A stretch of DNA of 17,215 nucleotides from an uncultured Bacteroidota bacterium. GTDB taxonomy: Bacteria; Bacteroidota; Bacteroidia; 2-12-FULL-35-15. Of the stretch, positions 1-7,251 are shown in pieces. The translations under genes and the position numbers were made by a program. The notes beneath the pieces are model-generated. The model was given only the letters and a program-made list of their open reading frames with translations, was not told the DNA's origin and did not search any database. Positions within the stretch are counted from its first letter, which is position 1, and every line of letters begins with the position of its first letter. The stretch spans positions 1 to 17,215 of the forward strand of contig CAIRRW010000265.1 of NCBI GenBank assembly GCA_903881065.1, given 5' to 3'.

Positions 1-88
1 AAGCAAAAAAGTAGTTTCTGCACTTTTTGCAAACGGGAGCGTACTTTTTGCAAAAGCATGCTTTCTTTTGTAAGAATCACTCCTGTTT

Positions 89-116
89 TTTCAAAAAGTA
101 CGCGTACTTTTTGAAA
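89..116. repeat. Perfect 28-bp palindrome, first core copy
   Basis: The core AAAAAGTACGCGTACTTTTT at 93-112 is its own reverse complement, and the symmetry extends to TTTC on the left and GAAA on the right, giving 28 symmetric bases. With no spacer it is better suited to binding a dimeric protein on duplex DNA than to forming an RNA hairpin. The same core recurs at 177-196. Confidence 0.85.
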
Positions 117-175
117 GAGTTCTCTCCCTTTTTGTAAAAGAATGGTCTCTTTTGCAAAAAGTACGCATACTTCTG

Positions 176-197
176 CAAAAAGTACGCGTACTTTTTG
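176..197. repeat. Perfect 22-bp palindrome, second core copy
   Basis: This repeats the 20-base core of the copy at 89-116 exactly, flanked by C and G. The flanks then differ (TGC on the left, GAAAGG on the right). It follows directly on a degenerate copy at 151-179 that shares its left arm. Confidence 0.85.
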
Positions 198-410
198 AAA
201 GGAAATTGAACGTTTCTTTCATTAGAGCCACGATAATTTTATTTTGATGTTATTTCACTTTAAAAAAAGATAAGGCCTTAAATCGCATTTTCTTGTTTTA
301 GGGTTGAAGAGCTGAAATTTATACCTTATATATAGGAGTGCGAAAATTGGCGGAGTTTAATTTGGTACATTTGCTAAATAAAAATAAAATAGACTTTGAA
401 GAGTAGGAAG

Positions 411-436
411 TTTGCAGGTGAAAAAACACCAGCAAA
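411..436 (+). promoter_or_regulatory. Stem-loop with an A6 loop, upstream of the propeller gene
   Basis: TTTGCAGGTG at 411-420 faces CACCAGCAAA at 427-436 across a loop of six A residues. Nine of ten pairs match, with one A-A mismatch at 416/431. It lies 132 bases before the start at 569 and could form in that gene's leader. There is no U-tract after it on the plus strand, so a terminator role is not supported there. Function is unknown. Confidence 0.35.
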
Positions 437-568
437 GGCATCGTTTCTGCTAATATTAAAGATTGATAAATGCAAAAATGGAACACCAACTGGGGCGGAA
501 AAATAAGTAATTTTACCACAGCAATGCCGAATGAATGGTGTTGTTGTGGTATTTTTTATTTAACTAAT

Positions 569-1999
569 ATGAAAAAAAGTAGAAAAGCCTTACTCTTATT
601 TATTTTAATTCCCTATTTTTCTATAGCACAACAATGGTATCCCATGGGTATTGGCGTCAGCAATTCAATTGGTAATTGTTGGGTTACAGCAATAGATGAT
701 TTTAATGGTCAAATAATTATTGGAGGCCATTTTAAAAGTAGTGGTACCAATACATTAAACAGTATAGCAAGGTGGGATGGAGCTAATTGGATGCCAAGCA
801 GCTTAGGTGTTTGGTGGTCATCACAACCTGATAGTACAGGATTTGCCATGAATTTTATTAATTATAAATCTGATTTTTACTGTATAGGATTGTTTGATGG
901 AGCTGGAGGGACAGTTGTTAATGATGTAAATCATCAAGGGGGTGGGATTACAAGATGGGGGAATAATGATTGGGATCCATTGTATCCATTACCATATAAT
1001 GCAGGATTGAACTTTATTTGTAATTCTGGTGTTAACTATCATAACAATTTATATTTAGGTGGGCAATTTAACCTTGCCGCTGACTCTTCAGGTACTACTG
1101 CTGTTCGTAATATTGCAAAATGGAATGATACTATTTTTTCTTCACCCTGCCTCTTGTATTCTAATGCAATTGGAACATATGGGGAAATGTCAGACAATAT
1201 TGTTTATGACAATAAATTAATTATCGCGGGAGGGTTTAACAGAATTGATAATTCATCATTCGGAGTCTTTAATTTTATTGCATCTTATAATGACACGACA
1301 TGGTCACCTATTGGAAATGGATTTAATAAACAAGTTAGCGCTTTATCAGTTTATAATAATGAATTATATGCAGCCGGAGCGTTTACAGCAGATGGAACAA
1401 ATACTCAATCTCTTAATCATATAGCAAAATGGGATGGAACACAATGGCAAAGTGTTGGTACCGGCTTAAATGATACAGTATATGATTTATATGTTGATAC
1501 AGTAACTAACACTCTTTATGCAGGAGGTAATTTTATTCAAACTGGAAGTGGCCTGATGGTAAATCATATTGCTGCATGGAATGGTACTTGCTGGTCAGGT
1601 GTGGGTGGTGGTGCAAACGATATTGTAAGTGCTTTTTATGCCAAAGATAGCATATTATATGTTGGAGGAAGTTTCACACAGGTAGGCAATGGTATAAGCG
1701 CAAACCATATAGCTATGTATGATTACCACAATACATCAGTAGGAATAAAAGAATCAACACAAAACAAAGAATTATTAATTTACCCAAATCCCTCTCATAC
1801 CTATTTAACTATTCAATTATCAAACAATTTAACCACACAAGCCATACATATATATAATTTAGTAGGAGAAGAAGTAATGGCTGTGCCCTTTGTTAAGCCA
1901 GATGGGGCTGTAGATATTAGCACACTGAAAGAAGGGATGTATTTTTTGGAAGTATTAACGGAGGAAGGTGTTTTAAGAAAGAAGTTTGTAAAAGAGTAA
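569..1999 (+). CDS. Secreted seven-repeat beta-propeller protein with T9SS type A sorting domain
   Basis: A 476-aa predicted extracellular protein. I chose the start at 569 because it gives a textbook signal peptide (MKKSRKALLLFILIPYFSIA, cleavage before QQW); the in-frame ATG at 470 would add 33 residues that bury it. A motif of the form IA-(R/K)-W-(D/N)-G-xx-W recurs near residues 66, 117, 182, 237, 285, 334 and 381. Each copy is usually preceded by a strand ending GGxF, with a period of roughly 50 residues. This fits a seven-bladed propeller resembling the Rax2/kelch-like secreted proteins common in Bacteroidota. The sorting domain runs from about residue 401 (LLIYPNPS) to the end, finishing with basic residues (RKKFVKE). 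No catalytic motif is visible, so binding or adhesion is only an inference. Its 3' end and downstream DNA resemble those of the gene at 12228. Confidence 0.93.
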   Translation: MKKSRKALLLFILIPYFSIAQQWYPMGIGVSNSIGNCWVTAIDDFNGQIIIGGHFKSSGTNTLNSIARWDGANWMPSSLGVWWSSQPDSTGFAMNFINYKSDFYCIGLFDGAGGTVVNDVNHQGGGITRWGNNDWDPLYPLPYNAGLNFICNSGVNYHNNLYLGGQFNLAADSSGTTAVRNIAKWNDTIFSSPCLLYSNAIGTYGEMSDNIVYDNKLIIAGGFNRIDNSSFGVFNFIASYNDTTWSPIGNGFNKQVSALSVYNNELYAAGAFTADGTNTQSLNHIAKWDGTQWQSVGTGLNDTVYDLYVDTVTNTLYAGGNFIQTGSGLMVNHIAAWNGTCWSGVGGGANDIVSAFYAKDSILYVGGSFTQVGNGISANHIAMYDYHNTSVGIKESTQNKELLIYPNPSHTYLTIQLSNNLTTQAIHIYNLVGEEVMAVPFVKPDGAVDISTLKEGMYFLEVLTEEGVLRKKFVKE

Positions 2000-2030
2000 A
2001 TTAAATTCCTCTTAAATCTTATTAGCCCAA

Positions 2031-2092
2031 GGCAATCAAATAAAAAAGTCATTCTTCATCTTAATAATCATTATAATCAGCGTTCCATTATC
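2031..2092. repeat. Dispersed intergenic repeat, copy A
   Basis: GGCAATCAAAT, then the 22-base block at 2049-2070 beginning TCATTCTTCATCTTAATAAT, then CGTTCCATTATC at 2081-2092. All recur in the same order at 13453-13504. Copy A carries about ten extra bases (around 2071-2080) before the last block. Both copies lie shortly after the stop codon of a T9SS cargo gene. Confidence 0.85.
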
Positions 2093-2188
2093 CGCAGAAG
2101 GGATATCGAATTCCTATATTTAAGAGTTATACACAATTTCATTACATATTATTATAATAATATAAAAGTATCAAATTAAAGGTTTACT

Positions 2189-2209
2189 AATTTTATACCT
2201 TATAAAATT
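2189..2209. promoter_or_regulatory. Inverted repeat next to the candidate ECF promoter; possible operator
   Basis: AATTTTATA, the spacer CCT, then TATAAAATT form a perfect inverted repeat with 9-base arms. It ends 7 bases before the candidate -35 element. The inner 13 bases TTTATACCTTATA (2192-2204) also occur at 318-330, upstream of the propeller gene. The arms are pure A/T, so a chance origin is possible. Confidence 0.35.
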
Positions 2210-2216
2210 GCAACTC

Positions 2217-2243
2217 TTTAAACTTTTAATAAAGATAATCGTC
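2217..2243 (+). promoter_or_regulatory. Candidate ECF-type promoter (TTTAAAC, 16 bases, CGTC)
   Basis: TTTAAAC at 2217-2223 is followed after exactly 16 bases by CGTC at 2240-2243, 67 bases before the sigma factor start. An AAC-containing -35 and a CGT(C/A) -10 about 16 bases apart is the general form of many ECF promoters, such as those of the Bacillus SigW and SigX regulons. ECF genes often autoregulate. I saw no equivalent upstream of the other genes I checked. This is a motif match only. Confidence 0.35.
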
Positions 2244-2310
2244 TTTTAGGTAATGATAATATTGCTTGTAGAACAAACTTGTATTCACCTGGTCCATAAT
2301 AATTATTTTT

Positions 2311-2880
2311 ATGGGTGAAACAGAATTAATACAACAGCTAAAACTAGGGGAGACTTCTGCTTACAACGATTTGATACTTCAGCATGGCGATAGGGTACTC
2401 ACCACCTGTTACAAATTTTTATTGAATAAAGAAGATGCTGAAGATGTATATCAAGAAGTGTTTATTGAGGTATTCAAATCCATTAATTCCTTTAAAGGAG
2501 AAGCTAAATTATCAACCTGGATTTATCGTATTGCCATTACCAAATCGCTTGATGAAATAAAAAAGCGGAACCGAAAGAAACGAATTTCTTCCCTTGGTAA
2601 AATAGTACACATTGATGAAGTGATGCATTGGCTTGGCGGAGGAAGGATGCCTGATGCGTCGTTAAAAGAAAAGGAAAAATTGCAGGAAATGAATAACGCA
2701 TTAAATACGTTGCCTGATAATCAGCGTGTGGCTTTTACATTAAGCAAGATTGAAGGATATACTAATCCTGAAATAGCCGAAATAATGAACACTTCGGTAG
2801 ATGCCGTTGAGTCGCTTGTTTACAGAGCAAAAAAGAAACTGTATGATGAATTGAAAACTATTTTGAAAAATAATGACTAA
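2311..2880 (+). CDS. ECF-type RNA polymerase sigma factor (sigma-70 family, RpoE/CnrH-like)
   Basis: At 189 aa this has the usual ECF size and contains only regions 2 and 4. Region 2 covers about residues 14-88, with the core-binding helix EDAEDVYQEVF (41-51) and the -10 recognition segment KLSTWIYRIAITKSLDEIKK. A lysine/arginine-rich linker follows (RNRKKR). Region 4 covers about 127-186: LPDNQRVAFTLSKIEGYTNP, then the helix-turn-helix IAEIMNTSVDAVESLVYRAK. It opens a close-packed block; the next gene encodes a small membrane protein and the one after it a Spy-like protein. CnrH of Cupriavidus is nearly the same length (about 191 aa, from memory). A candidate self-recognised promoter lies upstream. 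The target regulon cannot be read from this window. Confidence 0.95.
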   Translation: MGETELIQQLKLGETSAYNDLILQHGDRVLTTCYKFLLNKEDAEDVYQEVFIEVFKSINSFKGEAKLSTWIYRIAITKSLDEIKKRNRKKRISSLGKIVHIDEVMHWLGGGRMPDASLKEKEKLQEMNNALNTLPDNQRVAFTLSKIEGYTNPEIAEIMNTSVDAVESLVYRAKKKLYDELKTILKNND

Positions 2881-2923
2881 TAGTGCCGGAATTATAAATA
2901 TTAATCTTCTAACCTAATTAACA

Positions 2924-3226
2924 ATGAAAGAATCTGAATTAAATAAAATTGTAAACGATAAATTAAATGAGTTCGACATGCTGGATGAATTGCATCCAAC
3001 AACTGAGCTTAATTTAAAGTTGATGAACAGAATTGCAACCACGTCATCTTCCGCAACGTCGTCCTCAATTCAGTTTGCATTGGTAGTTATTTTACTAGTC
3101 AGCATCAACGCCGGATTTTTCATTTCAATTAATAGAAACAACAATCATCAGGCATTAAACCGAAAAGGAGAATTGAGTATAGTATCCAAAGAATTATTGA
3201 TTAACCCTATTTCAATACACAATTAA
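2924..3226 (+). CDS. Small single-pass membrane protein, probable anti-sigma factor
   Basis: A 100-aa protein with no signal peptide. Residues 1-47 are charged and hydrophilic (MKESELNKIVNDKLNEFDML at the start). One membrane segment spans about residues 49-68 (IQFALVVILLVSINAGFFIS), followed by a short polar tail with basic residues just after the membrane. Predicted topology is N-in/C-out, with a cytoplasmic part free to hold the sigma factor. I see no zinc-binding anti-sigma motif (HxxxCxxC). Size, topology and position between an ECF sigma gene and a Spy-like sensor gene match CnrY-type anti-sigma factors (about 95 aa, from memory). Its start is 43 bases after the sigma stop, and its stop is 3 bases before the next start. 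The anti-sigma role is inferred from context, since sequence similarity is not recognisable by eye. Confidence 0.8.
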   Translation: MKESELNKIVNDKLNEFDMLDELHPTTELNLKLMNRIATTSSSATSSSIQFALVVILLVSINAGFFISINRNNNHQALNRKGELSIVSKELLINPISIHN

Positions 3227-3229
3227 CCG

Positions 3230-3727
3230 ATGGATATATTTTCAGAAAGAAAAAATCTGGTAGTACTCGTTGTTGTTCTTGCGGTTATGAATGTGTTAGG
3301 GATAAGTGCATTTTTATGGAAAAATAATTTTCATCATCACGGACCTGAATTGTTTCCAAATCAACAGGATTTCCGAGATGTGTCTTCTATTTTGCAAAAA
3401 GAATTACAGCTTAATGATAAGCAGGCAGAACAGATAAAACACCTGCGGACAGATTACTTCGAAAAGGAAAAAGAATTAGCGACAATTATTCGAAGCGAAA
3501 GGGATTCAATGAATGTAGAGATGTTTAATAAATCTACTAATGAGAATTTGATAAAATCACTTGCAAAAGAAGTTGCTGACAATGAATATAAAATGGAATT
3601 GATGAGATATGAACAGGCAAAGGAGTTCAAAGCAATTTGTTCGCCGGCTCAAATGGATAAATTCGAAAAGCTTGTTTTAGAAATAAGAGATTATTTCAGA
3701 CCTGATAATCAACCTAAGAAAAAATAA
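3230..3727 (+). CDS. Membrane-anchored Spy/CpxP-like periplasmic protein (CnrX-like sensor candidate)
   Basis: A 165-aa protein. A single uncleaved hydrophobic segment (about residues 9-30, LVVLVVVLAVMNVLGISAFL) anchors it, leaving a mostly helical, highly charged periplasmic domain. Two degenerate copies of the LTxxQ motif typical of Spy, CpxP and the 'periplasmic heavy metal sensor' family are visible: LNDKQ at 61-65 and CSPAQ at 137-141, each starting an amphipathic helix. A histidine triplet (35-37, NNFHHHGPE) just outside the membrane could bind metal, and Cys137 is the only cysteine. Soluble Spy and CpxP have cleavable signals, whereas CnrX is membrane-anchored and about 148 aa, so this is closer to CnrX. 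It starts 3 bases after the probable anti-sigma gene. Both a sensor and a chaperone role fit, and which metal or stress is involved cannot be told. Confidence 0.88.
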   Translation: MDIFSERKNLVVLVVVLAVMNVLGISAFLWKNNFHHHGPELFPNQQDFRDVSSILQKELQLNDKQAEQIKHLRTDYFEKEKELATIIRSERDSMNVEMFNKSTNENLIKSLAKEVADNEYKMELMRYEQAKEFKAICSPAQMDKFEKLVLEIRDYFRPDNQPKKK

Positions 3728-3746
3728 TAGAGAGAAATTAAATTAT

Positions 3747-5435
3747 ATGAAGAGAAAATTAAAAACCAAAAATTCTATTTGCGGATTATTAAAACCGACA
3801 TTCTTTTTTTTATTACTTAATGTTATCTCGTCCAATATATTTTCACAAACAAAAAATATATTATTAGGTCGTCCTACAGATACTTCAATTACTGCAAGTA
3901 TACTGTTTGATCAATCTGTTCAGTTTTATTTGCAGTATGGTACTCAAACAGGGATTTATACCAACACCACAAATACAATAAATAATACAGCAAATATTCC
4001 TGATGAAGTTGATTTGCATGCTTTGTCGCCCGATACAAAATACTTTTACCGTATGCAATATAAGTTGGTAAGTGCTGGTTCGTTCACTGTCACTCCTGAA
4101 TATACCTTCCATACACAACGTGCGCCGGGAAGTTCGTTCAGCTTCACATTGGAATCCGACGAACATTTGTACGATTATGGAAATACGAATCTTTATAAAG
4201 TAACACTGGCAAATGAAGCATCGGAAAACCCTGATTTCATGATGACATTGGGAGATATATTCGGTGACGACCACCACCCTACTACCATTACATATCAAAC
4301 ATTGGATTCGTTGCATCAGGCGTACCGGCCATTGTTAGGGGCCATCTGTCCTTCAGTTCCTTTCTTTGATTGTCTTGGTAATCATGAAGGGGAGAAACGT
4401 TATTACATAAATCAAACACCTCCAAATAATATTGGAATAAATGCAACAATCGCACGCCAAAAATATTACCCCAACCCATTACCTAATGGTTTTTATTCCG
4501 GTAACGATAGTATAGAACAATTTGGAGTGGGGAAACCTGAGGATTATTACGCATTTACCTGGGGTAGTGCCTTGTTTGTCATCTTGGATGTTTATAGATA
4601 TGATACCTATGCTGCCGATACTACAGCAAAACCAACTGGTTGGAACTGGACATTAGGAAAAAAACAATACGACTGGTTAAAGAATACGTTACAAAATAGT
4701 ACTGCTCAATATAAGTTTGTGTTTTGTCATCATTTGCGTGCAGAAGACCGTGGAGGAGTAAATGTAGCTTTGAGAAACGAGTGGGGAGGCTATAATAACC
4801 AAACAGGCACAACAGGTTCAAATTATCAATTTACGGCACAGCGCCCCGGTTGGGCAATGCCGATACATCAATTATTTACTACATATGGTGTAAACATTTT
4901 CTTTCAGGGGCATGACCATTTGTTTGCACACGAAACATTAAACAATGTAGTTTATCAGGAAGTGCCAATGGCTGCGGACTCTACTTATAAAAAGGGAATA
5001 CTTGCCAATGGTGCCGCATATACTACAGATACCTTAGCAGGTTCAGGACATATTAGAGTTACTGTTAATCCTCAATGTGTAAAAGTGGATTATGTACAAT
5101 CGTACCTATGGCACGATACTGCAAGTACCGGACCGCATAATAAGAATATTGCATTTTCTTACACACTTGGAAATTGCTTGACCACAGGAGTAAACGAAAA
5201 TACGGAACAGGACAATGTGAGTGTTTATCCTAATCCTACAAAAGATAATTTAATTATAAAGTTGGGAGAAGACATACAGCACTTTCAAATAAATATGGAG
5301 AATATGTTGGGTCAAACTCTATTGCAATCTTATTCTAAAACAATTGATGTCAGCAGTATTCCAAATGGAGTTTATTTTATCCATATTAAAACAGAGAAAT
5401 ACGAAACAAACAAAAAAGTAATTATAAATCACTAA
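3747..5435 (+). CDS. Secreted metallophosphoesterase, purple-acid-phosphatase-like, T9SS type A sorting domain
   Basis: A 562-aa predicted surface or extracellular phosphoesterase. Its signal peptide has a long basic n-region and a hydrophobic stretch at about 17-33 (cleavage near FSQ). A fibronectin-like N-domain like that of purple acid phosphatases covers about 36-125. The catalytic domain has the full binuclear-metal ligand set: D138-x-H140, G169-D170, G211-N-H213-E, H328/H329 and G388-H389-D-H391. The tyrosine that follows the GDxx motif in true purple acid phosphatases is absent (GDIFGDD), so a charge-transfer purple centre is unlikely. The sorting domain begins near residue 491 (VYPNPTKD). 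It starts 19 bases after the Spy-like gene and is probably in the same operon. It is a paralogue of the next gene. Substrate is unknown; phosphomonoesters or nucleotides are reasonable guesses. Confidence 0.93.
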   Translation: MKRKLKTKNSICGLLKPTFFFLLLNVISSNIFSQTKNILLGRPTDTSITASILFDQSVQFYLQYGTQTGIYTNTTNTINNTANIPDEVDLHALSPDTKYFYRMQYKLVSAGSFTVTPEYTFHTQRAPGSSFSFTLESDEHLYDYGNTNLYKVTLANEASENPDFMMTLGDIFGDDHHPTTITYQTLDSLHQAYRPLLGAICPSVPFFDCLGNHEGEKRYYINQTPPNNIGINATIARQKYYPNPLPNGFYSGNDSIEQFGVGKPEDYYAFTWGSALFVILDVYRYDTYAADTTAKPTGWNWTLGKKQYDWLKNTLQNSTAQYKFVFCHHLRAEDRGGVNVALRNEWGGYNNQTGTTGSNYQFTAQRPGWAMPIHQLFTTYGVNIFFQGHDHLFAHETLNNVVYQEVPMAADSTYKKGILANGAAYTTDTLAGSGHIRVTVNPQCVKVDYVQSYLWHDTASTGPHNKNIAFSYTLGNCLTTGVNENTEQDNVSVYPNPTKDNLIIKLGEDIQHFQINMENMLGQTLLQSYSKTIDVSSIPNGVYFIHIKTEKYETNKKVIINH

Positions 5436-5445
5436 AAAAAGAAAA

Positions 5446-7164
5446 ATGAAAATCAGAAATTACATCCTTGCCTTTGCACTTGCAATAAGTACTGGCATTA
5501 CAGCTCAAACTCTTTGGCATAAAGAATATTTGGGCAGGCCAACCGATAATAGCATAACAGTTTCTTTAATGTTTATTGATTCTGCAGATGTGAGTGTTCA
5601 GTATGGTACCACGAGCGGTACATATCCAAATCAAACAGCATGGCAAACGTTCGGCGACAGTTCATCAGCAGAGATTCTTGTTTCGGGCTTAACTGCAAAT
5701 ACTAAATATTTCTATCGTGTTCAATATCGTCATCCAAGAACAACTACTGTTACTAACCGTCCGGAATTTACTTTCCATACACAACGCCCTACTGGAAGTC
5801 AATTCTCTTTCATTGTCCAAGCCGACCCACACATGGATAGCGGGACTGATACTGCATTATATCGTCTTGCAATTCAAAATCAGCTAAGCGACAATCCTGA
5901 TTTTATGATTGATTTAGGAGATTTTTTAATGACTGATAAACTTCTAAACAGTTCACATGTTGTGCCTTTTGATACTATTCCATATCGTTGTAATAAACTA
6001 AGAAACCATTACGAATCGGAAAGTCACTCGGTGCCAATTTTCAATACCATAGGTAATCATGAAGGAGAATGTGGATGGTATAACAATGGAACTGCAAGCT
6101 GTGTTCCTGTTTGGGATGCTGTACAGCGCAATAAATATTTTGTTAATCCTGCTCCAAATAATTTTTATACTGGAGATACATCTACTACCAACTTTGTAGG
6201 GAAACGTAAAAGTTTTTATTCGTGGCAATGGGGAGATGCTTTGTTTATTGTGTTGGATGCATATTGGTATTCAACTCCAAAACCTGATTCGTTGCATGGA
6301 TGGTACTGGACACTTGGAAAGAAACAATATGATTGGCTAAAAACAACACTTGAAAATTCCACTGCTACTTATAAATTTGTTTTCTCGCATCAGTTAATTG
6401 GTGGCGACCCTCAGGGTCGAGGCGGTGTTGAACGAGCCAACTTCTATGAATGGGGTGGTCAGAATATTGACAGTACACAAGGGTTTGCAGCGAATCGTCC
6501 CGGCTGGTATAAACCAATAAAAGATTTGTTGACAGAGCATAGAGTTAACATTTTCTTTCATGGTCACGATCATTTCTATGACAAGCAGGAAAAAGATTGC
6601 ATGATATATCAGGAAACACCACAACCAAGTTTGCCTAATTTTGTCAATCCGCCTAATCAGGCTGCACAATATGGTTATTTGCAGGGACAGATACTTCCAA
6701 ACTCAGGCAACCTTCGTGTAACCGTTGGACCAACAGGTGTTCAAGTAGATTATGTAAGAGTATTTTTACCATCTCAGGAAACATCAACAAGACACAATAA
6801 AGATGTTTCAGCAACTTATTTTATAAGTACTCCTAATTGCTATGATTCTTTAACCACAGGTACTCCTACTCTTTGGAACAGTAACTATTCAGATGAATTA
6901 ATTTATCCAAATCCTTTTATGCATGAAACAAAAATTGAATTTTCAGTAAACAAAGCTGAAAAAACAAATCTGAATGTATATAATGAAAATGGACAACTGG
7001 TTAGAAGATTAATTGCAGGAAGTATTGTTCCTGAAGGAAAGTTTGATATTATTTGGGATGGCAAAGATTCTTATGGAGCTCCACTTCCTGCAGGTATATA
7101 TTATTATTCAATACAGGGAGAAACATCAGGTGAACATAGAGGAAAAATTGTACTTGTGAGATAG
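5446..7164 (+). CDS. Secreted metallophosphoesterase, paralogue of the preceding gene, FlgD-like C-terminal sorting domain
   Basis: A 572-aa protein with signal peptide residues 1-20 (MKIRNYILAFALAISTGITA). It shares the domain order of its upstream neighbour: fibronectin-like N-domain (about 27-115), then the phosphoesterase core with D127-x-H129, G158-D159, G203-N-H205-E, H315 and G373-H374-D-H376. Shared blocks include GRPTD, KYFYR, FTFHTQR, GKKQYDWLK, RPGW and GHDH, so the pair arose by tandem duplication. The C-terminus differs. From about residue 486 it is a longer FlgD/Ig-like variant (LIYPNPF, then FDIIWDGKDSYGAPLPAGIY), whereas the neighbour has the short type A tail. Extra cysteines (for example 209 and 219) may form disulphides. 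The gap to the upstream gene is 10 bases, strongly suggesting co-transcription. Confidence 0.93.
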   Translation: MKIRNYILAFALAISTGITAQTLWHKEYLGRPTDNSITVSLMFIDSADVSVQYGTTSGTYPNQTAWQTFGDSSSAEILVSGLTANTKYFYRVQYRHPRTTTVTNRPEFTFHTQRPTGSQFSFIVQADPHMDSGTDTALYRLAIQNQLSDNPDFMIDLGDFLMTDKLLNSSHVVPFDTIPYRCNKLRNHYESESHSVPIFNTIGNHEGECGWYNNGTASCVPVWDAVQRNKYFVNPAPNNFYTGDTSTTNFVGKRKSFYSWQWGDALFIVLDAYWYSTPKPDSLHGWYWTLGKKQYDWLKTTLENSTATYKFVFSHQLIGGDPQGRGGVERANFYEWGGQNIDSTQGFAANRPGWYKPIKDLLTEHRVNIFFHGHDHFYDKQEKDCMIYQETPQPSLPNFVNPPNQAAQYGYLQGQILPNSGNLRVTVGPTGVQVDYVRVFLPSQETSTRHNKDVSATYFISTPNCYDSLTTGTPTLWNSNYSDELIYPNPFMHETKIEFSVNKAEKTNLNVYNENGQLVRRLIAGSIVPEGKFDIIWDGKDSYGAPLPAGIYYYSIQGETSGEHRGKIVLVR

Positions 7165-7251
7165 GCATAATCTTACACAACTTTTAAATAATTCTATTAT
7201 AGCTTATCAAAAATGGTAAAGTAATTTTGTCAAAAAATAAAACAAAACTAA

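Larger units (their letters stand above)
1..200. repeat. Cluster of inverted repeats built on CAAAAAGTACG / CGTACTTTTTG
   Basis: Most of the first 200 bases consist of variants of one half-site, ACTTTTTG(C)AAA, in both orientations. The units I can see are a loose inverted repeat at 3-30 (GCAAAAAAGT facing ACTTTTTGC), a single half-site GTACTTTTTGCAAAAG at 41-56, a perfect palindrome at 89-116, a half-site CTTTTTGTAAAAG at 128-140, a degenerate palindrome at 151-179, and a second perfect palindrome at 176-197. No convincing reading frame covers the region, and the cluster may continue past the left edge. It could be a REP/BIME-like dispersed element or a multi-site protein-binding region. Spacing is irregular and unit sequences vary, so it is not a CRISPR array. 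Confidence 0.8.
2000..2310. other. 311-base intergenic region before the ECF operon
   Basis: This AT-rich gap holds no gene I can support. From left to right it contains a copy of a dispersed repeat (2031-2092), a 9-bp inverted repeat (2189-2209), and a candidate ECF-type promoter (2217-2243). No strong terminator for the propeller gene is visible. Confidence 0.8.

Noticed and set aside
1..200. CRISPR-like reading of the palindrome cluster
   Set aside because: Repeats are irregular in spacing and sequence, spacers are not of uniform length, and no cas gene is visible.
366..373. TACATTTG matching the Bacteroidota -7 element TAnnTTTG
   Set aside because: The nearest TTG upstream is only about 16 bases away and the site is some 200 bases from the start at 569. 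A short motif in AT-rich DNA is not enough.
319..519. 66-codon minus-strand reading frame in the left intergenic region
   Set aside because: It has biased, low-complexity composition, no recognisable domain and no support from neighbouring genes. It also spans the stem-loop at 411-436.
470..568. In-frame upstream ATG extending the propeller gene by 33 residues
   Set aside because: The extension is not signal-like and would bury a clear signal peptide that begins at 569.
2119..2222. TTTAAGAGTT (2119-2128) facing AACTCTTTAAA (2212-2222) as a long-range inverted repeat
   Set aside because: The arms differ by one base in length and lie about 80 bases apart, so no convincing structure follows.
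7222..7229. TAATTTTG matching TAnnTTTG, 22 bases before the YHYH gene
   Set aside because: No TTTG-like -33 element is present at a suitable distance, and the match is easily explained by composition.
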